NCBI RefSeq assembly: GCF_002000055.1
Contig: NZ_MVBD01000006.1
Location: forward strand, 210,072 to 274,071
Length of the DNA: 64,000 nt
Direction of reading: 5' to 3'
From: Marinicella sediminis
Lineage (GTDB): Bacteria > Pseudomonadota > Gammaproteobacteria > Xanthomonadales > Marinicellaceae
Under the pieces are notes generated by a model. That model ran no database searches, was not told the DNA's origin, and was given only the letters and a program-made list of their open reading frames with translations. Position 1 is the stretch's first letter. Each line of letters opens with the position of its first letter. Of this stretch, positions 28,786 to 37,985 are shown in pieces. The translations under genes were made by a program, and so were the position numbers.

Positions 28786-29346
28786 TTATTGTTTGATGCC
28801 TTCAACCGAGACGGTTAACCACAATTTTTCAAAAGCACCATCAACACTCTTTTTGATGTTGTAATCTGCAAGCTTCAATTCGGTGGTGGCTTCATAACCA
28901 CGTCGCTCACCTCCCCAGGGATCTTTACCGGCACCGATGAACTGAACATCAAAGCTGATGTCTTGAGTAACACCATTGAGGGTCAGTTGACCGGTCATGC
29001 GTCCATGACCATTTTCACTGGGTGTGAATGCTGAACTTTTGAAGGTGGCTGTGGGGTTTACCGCGACATTAAGAAAATCATCACTTCTCAGGTGTTTGTC
29101 ACGGGCAGTGTGATTGGAGTTGATGCTGTTGGTTTGCACCGTCATTTCAATACTGGCTTTTGCAGGATCAGATTCATCATAAGTAAAACTGCCACTGAAG
29201 TCATCAAAACGGCCGTACAACCAGCTGAAGCCCAGGTGGCTTATTTTGAATTGTACAAAAGCGTGTGATCCTTTGGTGTCAATCACATACTGATCAGCTG
29301 AAACTGGCAGTGCCATCAGCAATAATAGAAAAAACAATGGTTTCAT
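28786..29346 (-). CDS. YceI-family periplasmic lipid-binding protein
   Basis: A 186-residue protein with a signal peptide (KPLFFLLLLMALPVSADQ) and the YceI lipocalin-like barrel: YVIDTKGSHAFVQFKISHLGFSW, then FDDFSGSFTYDE and the LTLNGVTQDISFDVQF strand. Family proteins bind isoprenoid lipids such as polyprenyl quinones. It is 9 bases behind a cytochrome b561 gene, a common pairing that suggests a role around quinone redox chemistry. Confidence 0.95.
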   Translation of the reverse strand: MKPLFFLLLLMALPVSADQYVIDTKGSHAFVQFKISHLGFSWLYGRFDDFSGSFTYDESDPAKASIEMTVQTNSINSNHTARDKHLRSDDFLNVAVNPTATFKSSAFTPSENGHGRMTGQLTLNGVTQDISFDVQFIGAGKDPWGGERRGYEATTELKLADYNIKKSVDGAFEKLWLTVSVEGIKQ

Positions 29347-29355
29347 GGGTACCTC

Positions 29356-29877
29356 TTATGTCATGCGTTTGAGTGTTTCGTCCCGGTCAATGAAATGATG
29401 CTTCAAAGCACCCAGGACATGAATAATTACCAGTACCATCAAAACATATGATGCATACTGATGTAGCCAACCCATGGTATCGATCTGGCTGGCAGAAAAA
29501 CGTGAAACAGCCGGGATTTTGAGCCATCCAAAAAGCTCGGTAGATTGACCGCTGGCTGTGGTGATCAGATAACCCGTGATCAGCAGGGTAGACACGAGTA
29601 CATAAAAAAGTAATTTGACCAATGATGCCAAAATCCGTTCTGATCGTTTAATCGAATCAGGAAACACCGCTTTGCGGATGAAGAACAAGCGAAACAGCAT
29701 CACTGACCAAACCAGTATCAAGACCATTCCAATGACGATGTGCCATTCAGGCAGGGTTTGGTACCAGGGACTGCCATAGTCCAGCTCAACCATGTACCAG
29801 CCTGAAAAAAATAATGTAAGGACAAATAACGCGGATAAGGCATGTAACAGACGGGTTGTAAAAGGATATTTAGTCAT
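29356..29877 (-). CDS. Cytochrome b561
   Basis: A 173-residue four-helix di-haem membrane protein starting at MTKYPFTTRLLHALSA; the frame opens five codons earlier inside xth. Candidate haem-ligand histidines lie in RLLHALSALF (helix 1), PEWHIVIGMVL (helix 2), MGWLHQYASYVLMV (helix 3) and VIIHVLGALKHHF (helix 4). It moves electrons between quinol and periplasmic acceptors. It sits directly upstream of yceI. Confidence 0.93.
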   Translation of the reverse strand: MTKYPFTTRLLHALSALFVLTLFFSGWYMVELDYGSPWYQTLPEWHIVIGMVLILVWSVMLFRLFFIRKAVFPDSIKRSERILASLVKLLFYVLVSTLLITGYLITTASGQSTELFGWLKIPAVSRFSASQIDTMGWLHQYASYVLMVLVIIHVLGALKHHFIDRDETLKRMT

Positions 29878-29881
29878 TGAT

Positions 29882-30649
29882 TTACCAGTCAAATTCAGTG
29901 ACCACCGGGGTGTGGTCTGAGGGTCGTTCCCATTTTCGGGGCTCTACATCAATGTATGATGCGGTGATGGCCTCGGACATCTCATCAGTGGATAATATCA
30001 GGTCAATCCGTAAACCCAGGCCTCTGGCAAAGCCATTCATGCGGTAATCCCACCAACTGAAAAACCCATCTTCGTCGTGCAGGTATCGAAAACTGTCCTG
30101 AAAACCTAAATCCAGAATCCGATTCAATGCTTGCCGTTCTTCAGTGGTACAGAGGATTTTTTCATGCCATTTAACCGGGTCATGAACATCCCGATCATCC
30201 GGAGCGATGTTGAAATCTCCTAGCACCACGACATCCTCATATTCAGTCTTTTGTTGTTCGATGAATGCCGTTACTTTATTGAGCCAATCCAGTTTATAAG
30301 CAAACTTTTCAGTTCCAGGCGCGGACCCATTGACCACATACAGATCGATGATCCTTACATCATCCACTGTGGCTGCCAGAATTCGACGTTGTGGGTCATC
30401 AAGATCCGGGATGTCTGTGATCACATCTTCGGGTTGTGATTTGGCCAAAATGGCAACGCCGTTGTAGGTTTTTTGACCAGAGAAAACCACCTGATAGCCT
30501 GCCTGCCTGATGGCCTCGAGCGGAAATACGTCATCAGTCATTTTGGTTTCCTGTAAAGCCAGCACATCGGGCTGTGCTGTATCCAGCCACTGCAGCACAT
30601 GATCCAACCGTACTTTCAATGAGTTAACATTCCAGGAGGCTATTTTCAT
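29882..30649 (-). CDS. xth: Exodeoxyribonuclease III (AP endonuclease)
   Basis: A 255-residue member of the exonuclease III family that nicks DNA at abasic sites. The N-terminal MKIASWNVNSLKVRL, the LALQETKM metal-site glutamate, the GDFNIAPDDRDVHDP segment and the C-terminal SDHTPVV Asp-His pair are all present. It is first in the leftward xth-b561-yceI group. Confidence 0.96.
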   Translation of the reverse strand: MKIASWNVNSLKVRLDHVLQWLDTAQPDVLALQETKMTDDVFPLEAIRQAGYQVVFSGQKTYNGVAILAKSQPEDVITDIPDLDDPQRRILAATVDDVRIIDLYVVNGSAPGTEKFAYKLDWLNKVTAFIEQQKTEYEDVVVLGDFNIAPDDRDVHDPVKWHEKILCTTEERQALNRILDLGFQDSFRYLHDEDGFFSWWDYRMNGFARGLGLRIDLILSTDEMSEAITASYIDVEPRKWERPSDHTPVVTEFDW

Positions 30650-30800
30650 GATATTTTTTAAGACAGATAAATAAGGAATTGTAACAAAACGACAATCAAA
30701 TAAGCATGGCTAAAACATCATTCAGGAGTTAGTCGGATTATTTTACCCATCAGGCAAACCAATAACATAAAATAAAGGTCACATTGATTATCATTGACAT

Positions 30801-31316
30801 ATGTTGCGCATCATAGGCATTGATCCCGGTTCCCGGTTTACCGGCGTGGGCATCATTGACACCCAACAACAACAGGTACAGTACGTTCATCATGAAACCA
30901 TTAAGTGTGGTGATGGTGATTTCCCTGTGCGCCTGAAAACCATCTTTGAATCGGTCAATGAACTGATCAAACAATACCAGCCCCACGAAATGGCCATTGA
31001 AAATGTTTTTATGGCAAAAAACCCCAATGCCGCATTGAAACTGGGACAAGCCCGCGGGGCAGCGATTTGTGCCACTGTGGTACACGATATTCAGGTGCAT
31101 GAATACGCACCCAAAGCCATCAAGCAAGCTGTGGTTGGAAAAGGAGGGGCAGATAAAACCCAGGTTCAGTATATGGTTCAATTGTTATTGAATTTAAACA
31201 TTAAAGTACAAAATGATGCAGCAGATGGCTTGGCTGTGGCCATTTGTCATGCCAACAACCGCTGGGCTCAACAGCGATTGGTGGCCAACAACACCAGTAA
31301 CTGGAGAAAGTTTTGA
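30801..31316 (+). CDS. ruvC: Holliday junction resolvase RuvC
   Basis: RuvC cuts Holliday junctions. The 171-residue protein starts LRIIGIDPGSRFTGVG, with the catalytic Asp of IDPG, the glutamate in MAIENVFMAKN, and the C-terminal acidic pair in QNDAADGLAVAICH. It leads the ruvC-ruvA-ruvB run. No LexA-type box was recognised upstream. Confidence 0.97.
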   Translation: MLRIIGIDPGSRFTGVGIIDTQQQQVQYVHHETIKCGDGDFPVRLKTIFESVNELIKQYQPHEMAIENVFMAKNPNAALKLGQARGAAICATVVHDIQVHEYAPKAIKQAVVGKGGADKTQVQYMVQLLLNLNIKVQNDAADGLAVAICHANNRWAQQRLVANNTSNWRKF

Positions 31317-31326
31317 GGAGTGAGTT

Positions 31327-31926
31327 GTGATAGGACGTTTACAGGGCAGGCTGGTACACGCCGAACCACCGGCTCATTTGATCATTGATGTCAATGGGGT
31401 TGGATATGAAGTAGAAGCCCCAACCAGTGTGTTTTTTGAATTGCCTGAATTAAAACAGGAGCTGACCCTGGTGATTCACCATTTGGTGCGTGAAGATGCA
31501 TCCATCCTCTATGGGTTCCGCAGTTTTGCCCAACGTGACCTGTTTCGCACCTTGTTAAAAGTTAATGGCATTGGTGCCAAGTCAGCCCTCGCCATATTAT
31601 CGACCATGAGTTCGGCAGAATTTGCCCAGGTCATTCAGGAACAAAACGTCAATGCCATTGTAAAAGTCCCTGGTATTGGCAAGAAGACGGCTCAGCGATT
31701 GATCATCGAAATGAAAGACAAAGTGGAAGTCTCTGCAATCACAGGTGGTGATGCCAATCAACCTCAGGCCAGTCGTTTTGGCATACACAGTGAGGCGGAA
31801 AGCGCTCTCCAGGCATTGGGCTTCAAACCCACCGAGGCCAGCCAGATGGTAAAACAGGTTGCCAAAGATGACATGAGTGTGGAACAGATTATCCGCGAAT
31901 GCCTGCAATTAAAAGGAGCTGGTTGA
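31327..31926 (+). CDS. ruvA: Holliday junction branch migration protein RuvA
   Basis: RuvA tetramers hold the junction and recruit RuvB. The 199-residue protein starts with GTG after a GAGGAG site and opens [10 protein letters not shown]. It has the OB-fold domain I, the HhH motifs [16 protein letters not shown] and [15 protein letters not shown] in domain II, and the short C-terminal domain III ([15 protein letters not shown]). Its stop overlaps the ruvB start (TGATG). Confidence 0.97.
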   Translation: MIGRLQGRLVHAEPPAHLIIDVNGVGYEVEAPTSVFFELPELKQELTLVIHHLVREDASILYGFRSFAQRDLFRTLLKVNGIGAKSALAILSTMSSAEFAQVIQEQNVNAIVKVPGIGKKTAQRLIIEMKDKVEVSAITGGDANQPQASRFGIHSEAESALQALGFKPTEASQMVKQVAKDDMSVEQIIRECLQLKGAG

Positions 31927-32954
31927 TGGAAGATCGTCTCATTGGTGGATTTGCTGAAAGTAATCAGGAGCAGCTGATTGAAGCCAGCATCAGACCTCAA
32001 ACGTTAAGGGATTACCTGGGTCAAAAAGAAGTCAAAGACCAAATGGAACTGTTCATCACTGCAGCCAGGAATCGTCAGGAATCACTGGATCATGTGTTGA
32101 TCTTTGGGCCGCCAGGCTTAGGTAAAACCACCATGGCACATGTGATTGCCAATGAAATGGGCGTGCAAATGCGGCAGACTTCAGGCCCGGTGTTGGAAAA
32201 AGCCGGTGATCTGGCTGCATTGCTGACTAATCTGCAACCGCATGATGTGTTGTTTATCGACGAAATTCATCGATTATCGCCGGTAGTCGAAGAAGTTTTG
32301 TATCCAGCCATGGAAGATTTCCAAATTGATATCATGATTGGAGAAGGTCCTGCTGCCCGTTCAATTAAACTTGATTTGCCACCGTTCACCCTGGTCGGCG
32401 CCACCACCCGGGCAGGATTACTGACTTCTCCTTTGCGTGATCGTTTTGGAATTGTTCAGCGATTAAAATTCTATGACACCCGTGACCTGACACAGATTGT
32501 GGCCCGCTCAGCACAGATCCTGAACATTGAGGCAGACAAGCCTGGTTGTGTAGAGGTCGCCAGGCGGTCAAGGGGAACACCCAGAATAGCCAATCGTTTG
32601 TTACGTCGGGTCAGGGATTATGCCGAAGTGAAAGGGGAAGGGGTGATCACAGAAGCCATCGCTTCCAGCGCCATGAATATGTTGCAGGTTGATCAGCGGG
32701 GTCTGGATGAAATGGATCGGAAGCTTTTAGAGATCATCACCACACAGTTTGAAGGAGGACCGGTTGGGATCAATTCTCTGGCGGCAGCCTTATCAGAGGA
32801 GCGGGGAACAGTGGAAGATGTCATTGAACCTTATCTGATTCAACAAGGTTTGATTGCCAGAACGGCCCGTGGACGGATAGCCACTGCCAAAACCTGGGAA
32901 ACCATGGGTATCAGCCCACCAAAAAACCGCCACAATCAGGATTTATTTGAATGA
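31926..32954 (+). CDS. ruvB: Holliday junction branch migration ATPase RuvB
   Basis: RuvB is the AAA+ motor of branch migration. The 342-residue protein starts [12 protein letters not shown] at the ATG overlapping the ruvA stop. It carries LRPQTLxDYxGQ-like ([17 protein letters not shown]), Walker [10 protein letters not shown], Walker [11 protein letters not shown], sensor 1 GATTRAG and the winged-helix end with TARGRIAT. Confidence 0.98.
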   Translation: MEDRLIGGFAESNQEQLIEASIRPQTLRDYLGQKEVKDQMELFITAARNRQESLDHVLIFGPPGLGKTTMAHVIANEMGVQMRQTSGPVLEKAGDLAALLTNLQPHDVLFIDEIHRLSPVVEEVLYPAMEDFQIDIMIGEGPAARSIKLDLPPFTLVGATTRAGLLTSPLRDRFGIVQRLKFYDTRDLTQIVARSAQILNIEADKPGCVEVARRSRGTPRIANRLLRRVRDYAEVKGEGVITEAIASSAMNMLQVDQRGLDEMDRKLLEIITTQFEGGPVGINSLAAALSEERGTVEDVIEPYLIQQGLIARTARGRIATAKTWETMGISPPKNRHNQDLFE

Positions 32955-33355
32955 GCCAGAACAAATACACCCATCAATTCCGGGTATATTATGAAGACAC
33001 AGATGCAGGAGGCGTGGTTTATCATGCCAATTATTTGAACTTTTTCGAACGCACGCGGACTGAATGGTTGCGGTCCAAAGGTTTGTATCAGAGCCAGATG
33101 CGGGAACAGGCCAATGTCATACTGGCCATCCGCAAAATGGAAATAGACTTTATTTTACCGGCCAGGTTGGATGATTTACTGACGGTCAGCACCGAAGTGG
33201 TAGAACACAGCAAGATCGCCATGTGGGTAGCCCAGGAGATACATGTGGAAGGTGTGTTGATGGCCCGGGCCCGGGTACAGATCGTCAGCTTGAATGCCAG
33301 CAAATTTAAACCCATGCGATTTCCCAAACAATATTTAGAGGAGTTATTGTTTTGA
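32951..33355 (+). CDS. ybgC: Acyl-CoA thioesterase YbgC (tol-pal associated)
   Basis: A 134-residue hot-dog thioesterase with the catalytic Asp in [25 protein letters not shown] (given here as two parts, YEDTDAGG and [10 protein letters not shown]). It starts four bases before the ruvB stop (ATGA) and ends overlapping tolQ. YbgC commonly leads tol-pal operons and acts on short acyl-CoA or acyl-ACP at the membrane. Confidence 0.95.
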   Translation: MSQNKYTHQFRVYYEDTDAGGVVYHANYLNFFERTRTEWLRSKGLYQSQMREQANVILAIRKMEIDFILPARLDDLLTVSTEVVEHSKIAMWVAQEIHVEGVLMARARVQIVSLNASKFKPMRFPKQYLEELLF

Positions 33356-34014
33356 ACGACAGCGGACAATTTTATTACGAAATCATCATGAGCGCTTCAT
33401 TACCAGTGAAGGTGGTGATGATCATTTTGATTCTGGCATCAGTGTGGTCCTGGTTGATTATTTTTTCAAAGGGAAAAGTATTGGCCACGGCACAAAACAA
33501 AGCAAAAAAGTTTGAAGAGCACTTTTGGTCCGGTGTGGATTTGAATCGTTTGTATGACTCTCTGTCTGGAAAGAAAAACACCGGTTCGGCGAAAATATTC
33601 GAAGCTGGTTTCAAAGAATTTAAGCGCAAAACCCAGGCACAAAGTGGCATTCGCAGTATTGAAGGATCAGACCGTGCGATGCGCGTGGCACTGAACCGTG
33701 AAATTGAAAAACTGGAAAGCCATTTACCTACCCTGGCGACCATTGGTTCCACCAGTCCGTATATTGGGTTATTTGGTACAGTGATTGGTATCATGTTGTC
33801 ATTTCATGCTTTGTCAGATGTTACCCAGGCCACCATTGCTTTGGTGGCACCGGGCATTTCCGAAGCCTTGATTGCCACGGCCATGGGTTTATTCGCAGCC
33901 ATACCTGCCGTGATCTTCTACAACCGCTACAGTGATAAAGTGGAGCGGATTTATGCTCAGTATGATGCTTTCAAGGAAGAGTTTTCAGCCATTTTGCATC
34001 GGCAAATTGGATAA
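33352..34014 (+). CDS. tolQ: TolQ, inner-membrane motor subunit
   Basis: A 220-residue MotA/TolQ/ExbB-type protein with three membrane helices (about 15-35, 130-150, 165-190). The pore helices contain LATIGSTSPYIGLFGTVIGI and ALIATAMGLFAAIPAVIFYNR. With TolR it uses the proton gradient to energise TolA. The start is a TTG overlapping the ybgC stop (TTGA). Confidence 0.97.
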   Translation: MNDSGQFYYEIIMSASLPVKVVMIILILASVWSWLIIFSKGKVLATAQNKAKKFEEHFWSGVDLNRLYDSLSGKKNTGSAKIFEAGFKEFKRKTQAQSGIRSIEGSDRAMRVALNREIEKLESHLPTLATIGSTSPYIGLFGTVIGIMLSFHALSDVTQATIALVAPGISEALIATAMGLFAAIPAVIFYNRYSDKVERIYAQYDAFKEEFSAILHRQIG

Positions 34015-34017
34015 ACC

Positions 34018-34434
34018 ATGAGAAGGCCGCGTAAAGTCAAAGCCGAAATCAATGTGGTTCCTTACATTGATGTGACTCTGGTGTTGTTGATTATTTTCAT
34101 GATCACCACACCATTGATGAACCTGGGTGTGGATGTCAATTTACCCGAATCCAATGCCAACACCATCACCATTGAAACCGAACCGGCGGTGATCAATGTC
34201 ACCGCCAATGGTGATTTATATCTGTCCATCGGTGGCGAATACGAATTACTTGATGCCGAAACCCTGCAAAAGAAAATCAGCGCTTTTATTCAAGTGAATG
34301 ACGAATTACCCATCATGATCGGCGCTGATCAGTCAGTCAGTTATGGTCAGGTATATCAGGCCATGGCGATTGCTCAACAGGCCGGTGCAAAGAAAGTTGG
34401 ATTGATCAGTGAACCTGTGAAGCCGGAAAACTGA
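34018..34434 (+). CDS. tolR: TolR, inner-membrane motor subunit
   Basis: A 138-residue ExbD/TolR protein: a short cytoplasmic start (RRPRKVKAEINVVPYIDV), one membrane helix carrying the proton-relay Asp (IDVTLVLLIIFMI), and a periplasmic domain ending in the VYQAMAIAQQAGAKKVGLIS helix. It follows tolQ by 3 bases. Confidence 0.97.
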   Translation: MRRPRKVKAEINVVPYIDVTLVLLIIFMITTPLMNLGVDVNLPESNANTITIETEPAVINVTANGDLYLSIGGEYELLDAETLQKKISAFIQVNDELPIMIGADQSVSYGQVYQAMAIAQQAGAKKVGLISEPVKPEN

Positions 34435-34441
34435 GTCACAC

Positions 34442-35254
34442 ATGGCGGTGTTGAGCATGCAACCTGAACAAAAAACCGCACTGTTGTATTCAGTGGGGTT
34501 ACATGTGGGTATTGTGCTGGTGTTGTTTTTGTCCACGCAACAAACCTACATCACACCACCAAAAGGAATCGCCATTCAGGCGGAAATTATGGACCTGGAT
34601 CAATTCATGCAACAGGCGCCTAAACCAACTGAACAAAAGCCCAAACCGGTGGTTAAACCACCCGAACCCAAACCGGAACCGGTGACCAAACCGCCTGAAC
34701 CTAAACCCGAACCGGTCCAACCCAAACCAGCACCCAGGGTTGAGCCTAAACCTGAGCCCAAAGAGGTGGTGAAACCAACCATTGATACAAGCAAACGGGC
34801 AGAAAAAACCGACCGCCAGAAGCGCCTGGAAGAATTGCGCAAAAAACGGCAGGAAGCCGAAGCCCAGGCACAACAACAGCCTGAAATCAAACCAGCCGAA
34901 ACACCCGTTGAACAACCAGTTCAAGCAAACCCACCAGTGGGTGTTGAAAATGGCGATGCGCAACAAAAGCGCACTTTACTCACCCAATACATGGCAGCCA
35001 TCCAGTCTGCAGTGACCCGCCAATGGGCCAGGCCCAGTGGAACTCCGGCTGGCTTGAAGTGTCAGATCAAGGTAAACCAAATTCCAGGGGGTGGGGTGAT
35101 AGACGTCAGCATTGGACGCCCATGCAACGCCAGTGCCACAGTGAGAAATTCGATCATCAATGCGGTAAAAAAAGCCGATCCATTACCCTTCAGTGGTTTT
35201 GAGGACGTGTTTGATCGAAGAATCAATTTTAATTTTACTTATGATGGAGACTGA
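34442..35254 (+). CDS. tolA: TolA, periplasm-spanning link
   Basis: A 270-residue protein with an N-terminal membrane anchor (LLYSVGLHVGIVLVLFLS, including the SxHxxxVxxL-like contact to TolQR), a proline/lysine/glutamate-rich spacer (KPKPVVKPPEPKPEPV and similar repeats, about 60-115), a charged helical part, and the C-terminal TolA domain III (YMAAIQSAVTRQWARP, LKCQIKVNQIPGG). The spacer is Pro-rich and short compared with the long Ala-rich helix of E. coli TolA. Confidence 0.94.
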   Translation: MAVLSMQPEQKTALLYSVGLHVGIVLVLFLSTQQTYITPPKGIAIQAEIMDLDQFMQQAPKPTEQKPKPVVKPPEPKPEPVTKPPEPKPEPVQPKPAPRVEPKPEPKEVVKPTIDTSKRAEKTDRQKRLEELRKKRQEAEAQAQQQPEIKPAETPVEQPVQANPPVGVENGDAQQKRTLLTQYMAAIQSAVTRQWARPSGTPAGLKCQIKVNQIPGGGVIDVSIGRPCNASATVRNSIINAVKKADPLPFSGFEDVFDRRINFNFTYDGD

Positions 35255-35257
35255 TAC

Positions 35258-36541
35258 ATGAAACGCCTTTTGGCCATTTGCAGTTTGTTTATTACCCTGA
35301 ACAGTCAGGCCCAGCTGAACATCACCATTGATGGTGGCAGTGCGTCAGCTTTACCCATTGCGGTGGTTAATTTTGTCAATAAGAATCAACCACTGAATAC
35401 CGATATGTCGGAGGTCATTCGAAATGACCTGGCCAGGTCAGGTCAATTCAAACCCCTGGATCCGGCATTACTGGTCGATCAGCCAGCTTCAGACGCTGAC
35501 CTGAATTATGGCACCTGGCGTTTATTGGGTGCTGATTATGTGTCATATGGCGACATCACATACCTGGATGGCGACCGCATGGAAGTGCGTTTTCGGTTGT
35601 CTTCGGTTGCTGAACAAAAACAGCTGCTGGCATTGACTTTACCACTCAACCAATTACAGGCAAGGGCAGGAGCCCATTACATCGCTGACCGCATATATGA
35701 AGCCATTTTGGGCATTCCCGGGGTGTTCTCCACCAAGTTGGCATACGTGACTGCCATCAAAGAGGGTGCCGATTTTAAATATCAGTTAATTGTCGCTGAT
35801 GCCGATGGTTATGGACCACAATCGCTGGTGACTTCCAAAGAGCCACTGATGTCTCCTTCCTGGTCTCCGGACGGTAAAAAACTGGCCTATGTGTCATTTG
35901 AGCAGGGTAATTCAGCGATTTATGTGCAGGATCTGAGTACCGGCTCCCGAACCCTGATGACCAATTTCAAAGGCATCAATGGAGCGCCCAAATTTTCACC
36001 CAATGGCCGGCAATTGGCGGTGTCACTGTCAAAAACAGGTAACCCGGAAATTTACATCATCAATGTGTTCGACCGGTCGCTGAGACAAATCACCAATCAC
36101 TGGTCCATCGATACAGAACCTGAGTGGGCACCAGATGGTCAAAGCTTGTTTTTCACTTCAGACCGTGGTGGCCGTCCACAGATTTACGAAACCAACCTGG
36201 TGGATCAAAAGGCCCGTCGAGTTACCTTTGAAGGCGAATACAATGCGCGTGCCAGCGTTTCACCGGATGGTAAATACCTGGCCATGGTCCATGGGAACAA
36301 CAATGTTTATAAAATTGCCTTGTTTCATCGCCCGTCGAACACATTACAATTGATCAGTGATGGCTCGCTGGATGAAACTCCCAGTTTTGCGCCCAATGGT
36401 GCAATGGTGATGTTTGCCACCCGTGATGCGTCAGGAAGGGGTTTACTGAAAGCGGTTTCTACCGACGGTCAGACCAGCAATGACCTGGTACTGAGTACGG
36501 GTCATGTTCGGGAACCCAATTGGTCACCTTTGATGCGCTGA
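35258..36541 (+). CDS. tolB: TolB, periplasmic propeller
   Basis: A 427-residue exported protein: signal peptide KRLLAICSLFITLNSQAQ, the N-terminal alpha/beta domain (IAVVNFVNKNQP, DLARSGQFKPLDP), then six PD40-type blades (for example MSPSWSPDGKKLAYVSFE, PKFSPNGRQLAVSLS). It interacts with Pal and outer-membrane proteins. Pal and CpoB genes normally follow; here an unrelated esterase does. Confidence 0.97.
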   Translation: MKRLLAICSLFITLNSQAQLNITIDGGSASALPIAVVNFVNKNQPLNTDMSEVIRNDLARSGQFKPLDPALLVDQPASDADLNYGTWRLLGADYVSYGDITYLDGDRMEVRFRLSSVAEQKQLLALTLPLNQLQARAGAHYIADRIYEAILGIPGVFSTKLAYVTAIKEGADFKYQLIVADADGYGPQSLVTSKEPLMSPSWSPDGKKLAYVSFEQGNSAIYVQDLSTGSRTLMTNFKGINGAPKFSPNGRQLAVSLSKTGNPEIYIINVFDRSLRQITNHWSIDTEPEWAPDGQSLFFTSDRGGRPQIYETNLVDQKARRVTFEGEYNARASVSPDGKYLAMVHGNNNVYKIALFHRPSNTLQLISDGSLDETPSFAPNGAMVMFATRDASGRGLLKAVSTDGQTSNDLVLSTGHVREPNWSPLMR

Positions 36542-36577
36542 AAACGATGCTGAACACCCGGTTTACTGAGGCATAAG

Positions 36578-37399
36578 ATGAAATCCCTGCTGCTGATTGT
36601 GTTGTTGAGTTGTCCAATTGTTCAGGCTGACAGCCTGACGCACATGACGGCATTGCAAGGGGTTGATTATATGCCATTGAAATCAGCAGTGAATGGGCAT
36701 CAGTACCACATCTATGTACAGTCCCCAGCCCCTCAGGCAGGGGATCAACAACGTTATCCGGTGGTTTATTTGTTGGACGGAGGTAATCTGTTCCCAATGC
36801 TGGCTCCCTACCATCACTATTTGCAAACCACCGAAGAGCTTTCACCGGTGATCTTGGTTGGAATCAGTTATGGCACCACCGACTGGAAAAAAGGCAATCG
36901 GCGCAGTACTGATTTTACCTTACCGGCCGATGACCGGGCGCATTACGGCGGTGCGGCGGCGTTTCATCAAATGATGACCGATGAGCTGTTTCCTTTGATC
37001 GAACAAAAATACCCCACAGATTCAAGCCGACGGATATTAATGGGTCATTCCATTGGCGGGCAGTTTGCCCTTTATGCTGCACAGCACCAACCGCACACAT
37101 TTGCTGGTTTAATTGCTTCCAATCCAGCCATCCATCGCAACACGGCTCAGTTTTTACAAGACCCAGAACCGACATCAGCACAACCCAGGCTGTTTATCAT
37201 GCAGGCTGATGGTGATGATGAGCGATTTAAAAAGCCAAGAAAAACATGGTTGGAACACTGGCAACGCAACCCTCACCACTGGATAATGAAAGTCATGACC
37301 GTTGAAGGTCATCATCACATGAGCAGTGTGCCTGCGGCCTATCGCCAGGGTATGCTGTGGTTAAACAACATATTTTCTCAAAACACTGAAACCCAATGA
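36578..37399 (+). CDS. Secreted PF00756-type esterase
   Basis: A 273-residue alpha/beta hydrolase of the esterase D/Fes-like family. Signal peptide KSLLLIVLLSCPIVQADS; YPVVYLLDGGNLFPM strand; nucleophile Ser in GHSIGGQFALYAAQ; C-terminal His in VEGHHHMSSVPA. Relatives hydrolyse S-formylglutathione, siderophore or mycolyl esters; the substrate here is unknown. It occupies the position where pal is expected, but has no similarity to it. Overlaps the following OsmC gene by four bases. Confidence 0.87.
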   Translation: MKSLLLIVLLSCPIVQADSLTHMTALQGVDYMPLKSAVNGHQYHIYVQSPAPQAGDQQRYPVVYLLDGGNLFPMLAPYHHYLQTTEELSPVILVGISYGTTDWKKGNRRSTDFTLPADDRAHYGGAAAFHQMMTDELFPLIEQKYPTDSSRRILMGHSIGGQFALYAAQHQPHTFAGLIASNPAIHRNTAQFLQDPEPTSAQPRLFIMQADGDDERFKKPRKTWLEHWQRNPHHWIMKVMTVEGHHHMSSVPAAYRQGMLWLNNIFSQNTETQ

Positions 37400-37821
37400 A
37401 AAACACCGTAACCACCCAATGGGTGAATGATTACACCTTCGTCAGCACCAACGCCGATCAGCAAAGCATTGTGATGGACTCACCCACCAGCAAAGGTGGT
37501 GATAAAATCGGTCCTTCACCCATGGAAGTGGTGCTGATGGGCCTCAGTGCCTGCGCCGGGATCGATGTCAAACTGATCTTGACCAAAGCCAAACAAACCT
37601 TCAGCGACATCCAGGTACAGGTCAGCGCAGAACGCCGCGAGGAAATTCCCCGCATCTATACCGACATCAACCTGCATTTTGTCATCACGGGTGATGATTT
37701 GTCGGAAAAACAGGTGGCCAGGGCCATCCGTTTGTCAGCTGAAAAATACTGCTCGGTGTCTCACATGTTACAAGCCACGGTAAACATCACCCACACACAT
37801 GTAATCAAGCCGGCGGTCTGA
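37396..37821 (+). CDS. OsmC-family protein
   Basis: A 141-residue YhfA/OsmC-type protein. GPSPMEVVLMGLSACAGIDVKLIL contains the first redox Cys, and SAEKYCSVSHMLQATVNITH the second, the pair that reduces organic hydroperoxides in Ohr/OsmC; the YhfA branch has less certain activity. It is coupled to the esterase upstream (ATGA) and to a 54-codon ORF downstream (TGATG). Confidence 0.88.
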   Translation: MKNTVTTQWVNDYTFVSTNADQQSIVMDSPTSKGGDKIGPSPMEVVLMGLSACAGIDVKLILTKAKQTFSDIQVQVSAERREEIPRIYTDINLHFVITGDDLSEKQVARAIRLSAEKYCSVSHMLQATVNITHTHVIKPAV

Positions 37822-37985
37822 TGATTTATACTGTGGAGGCTTTTGTGATCATGGCGTTTGGTATCCCATTGTGGATGACCCTCACTCAGTCCGTTGAAAA
37901 GCGTCGCCGAAAGAAGCGCCAACTACAACGCATCCGGCAACAATTAGCAAGGCTGAGAAAGCAAACTGAGACACCGCATCATTGA
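37821..37985 (+). CDS. Small membrane protein with basic tail
   Basis: A 54-codon ORF whose ATG shares a base with the OsmC stop. It reads MIYTVEAFVIMAFGIPLWMT followed by a tail of about 25 residues rich in Arg/Lys/Gln (EKRRRKKRQLQRIRQQLARL). This is the layout of a single-helix membrane protein with a cytoplasmic amphipathic coiled helix. No family recognised. Its stop overlaps the 3' end of the convergent lipocalin-like gene. Confidence 0.55.
   Translation: MIYTVEAFVIMAFGIPLWMTLTQSVEKRRRKKRQLQRIRQQLARLRKQTETPHH

Noticed and set aside
29498..29509. Half-match to parS (AAACGTGAAACA) inside the cytochrome b561 gene
   Set aside because: Only one arm matches; the palindrome is broken, unlike the two perfect copies in recF.
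34600..34966. Antisense frames with Phe/Gly-Leu-Gly repeats inside tolA
   Set aside because: They are produced by the repetitive Pro/Lys/Glu codons of the TolA spacer read backwards.
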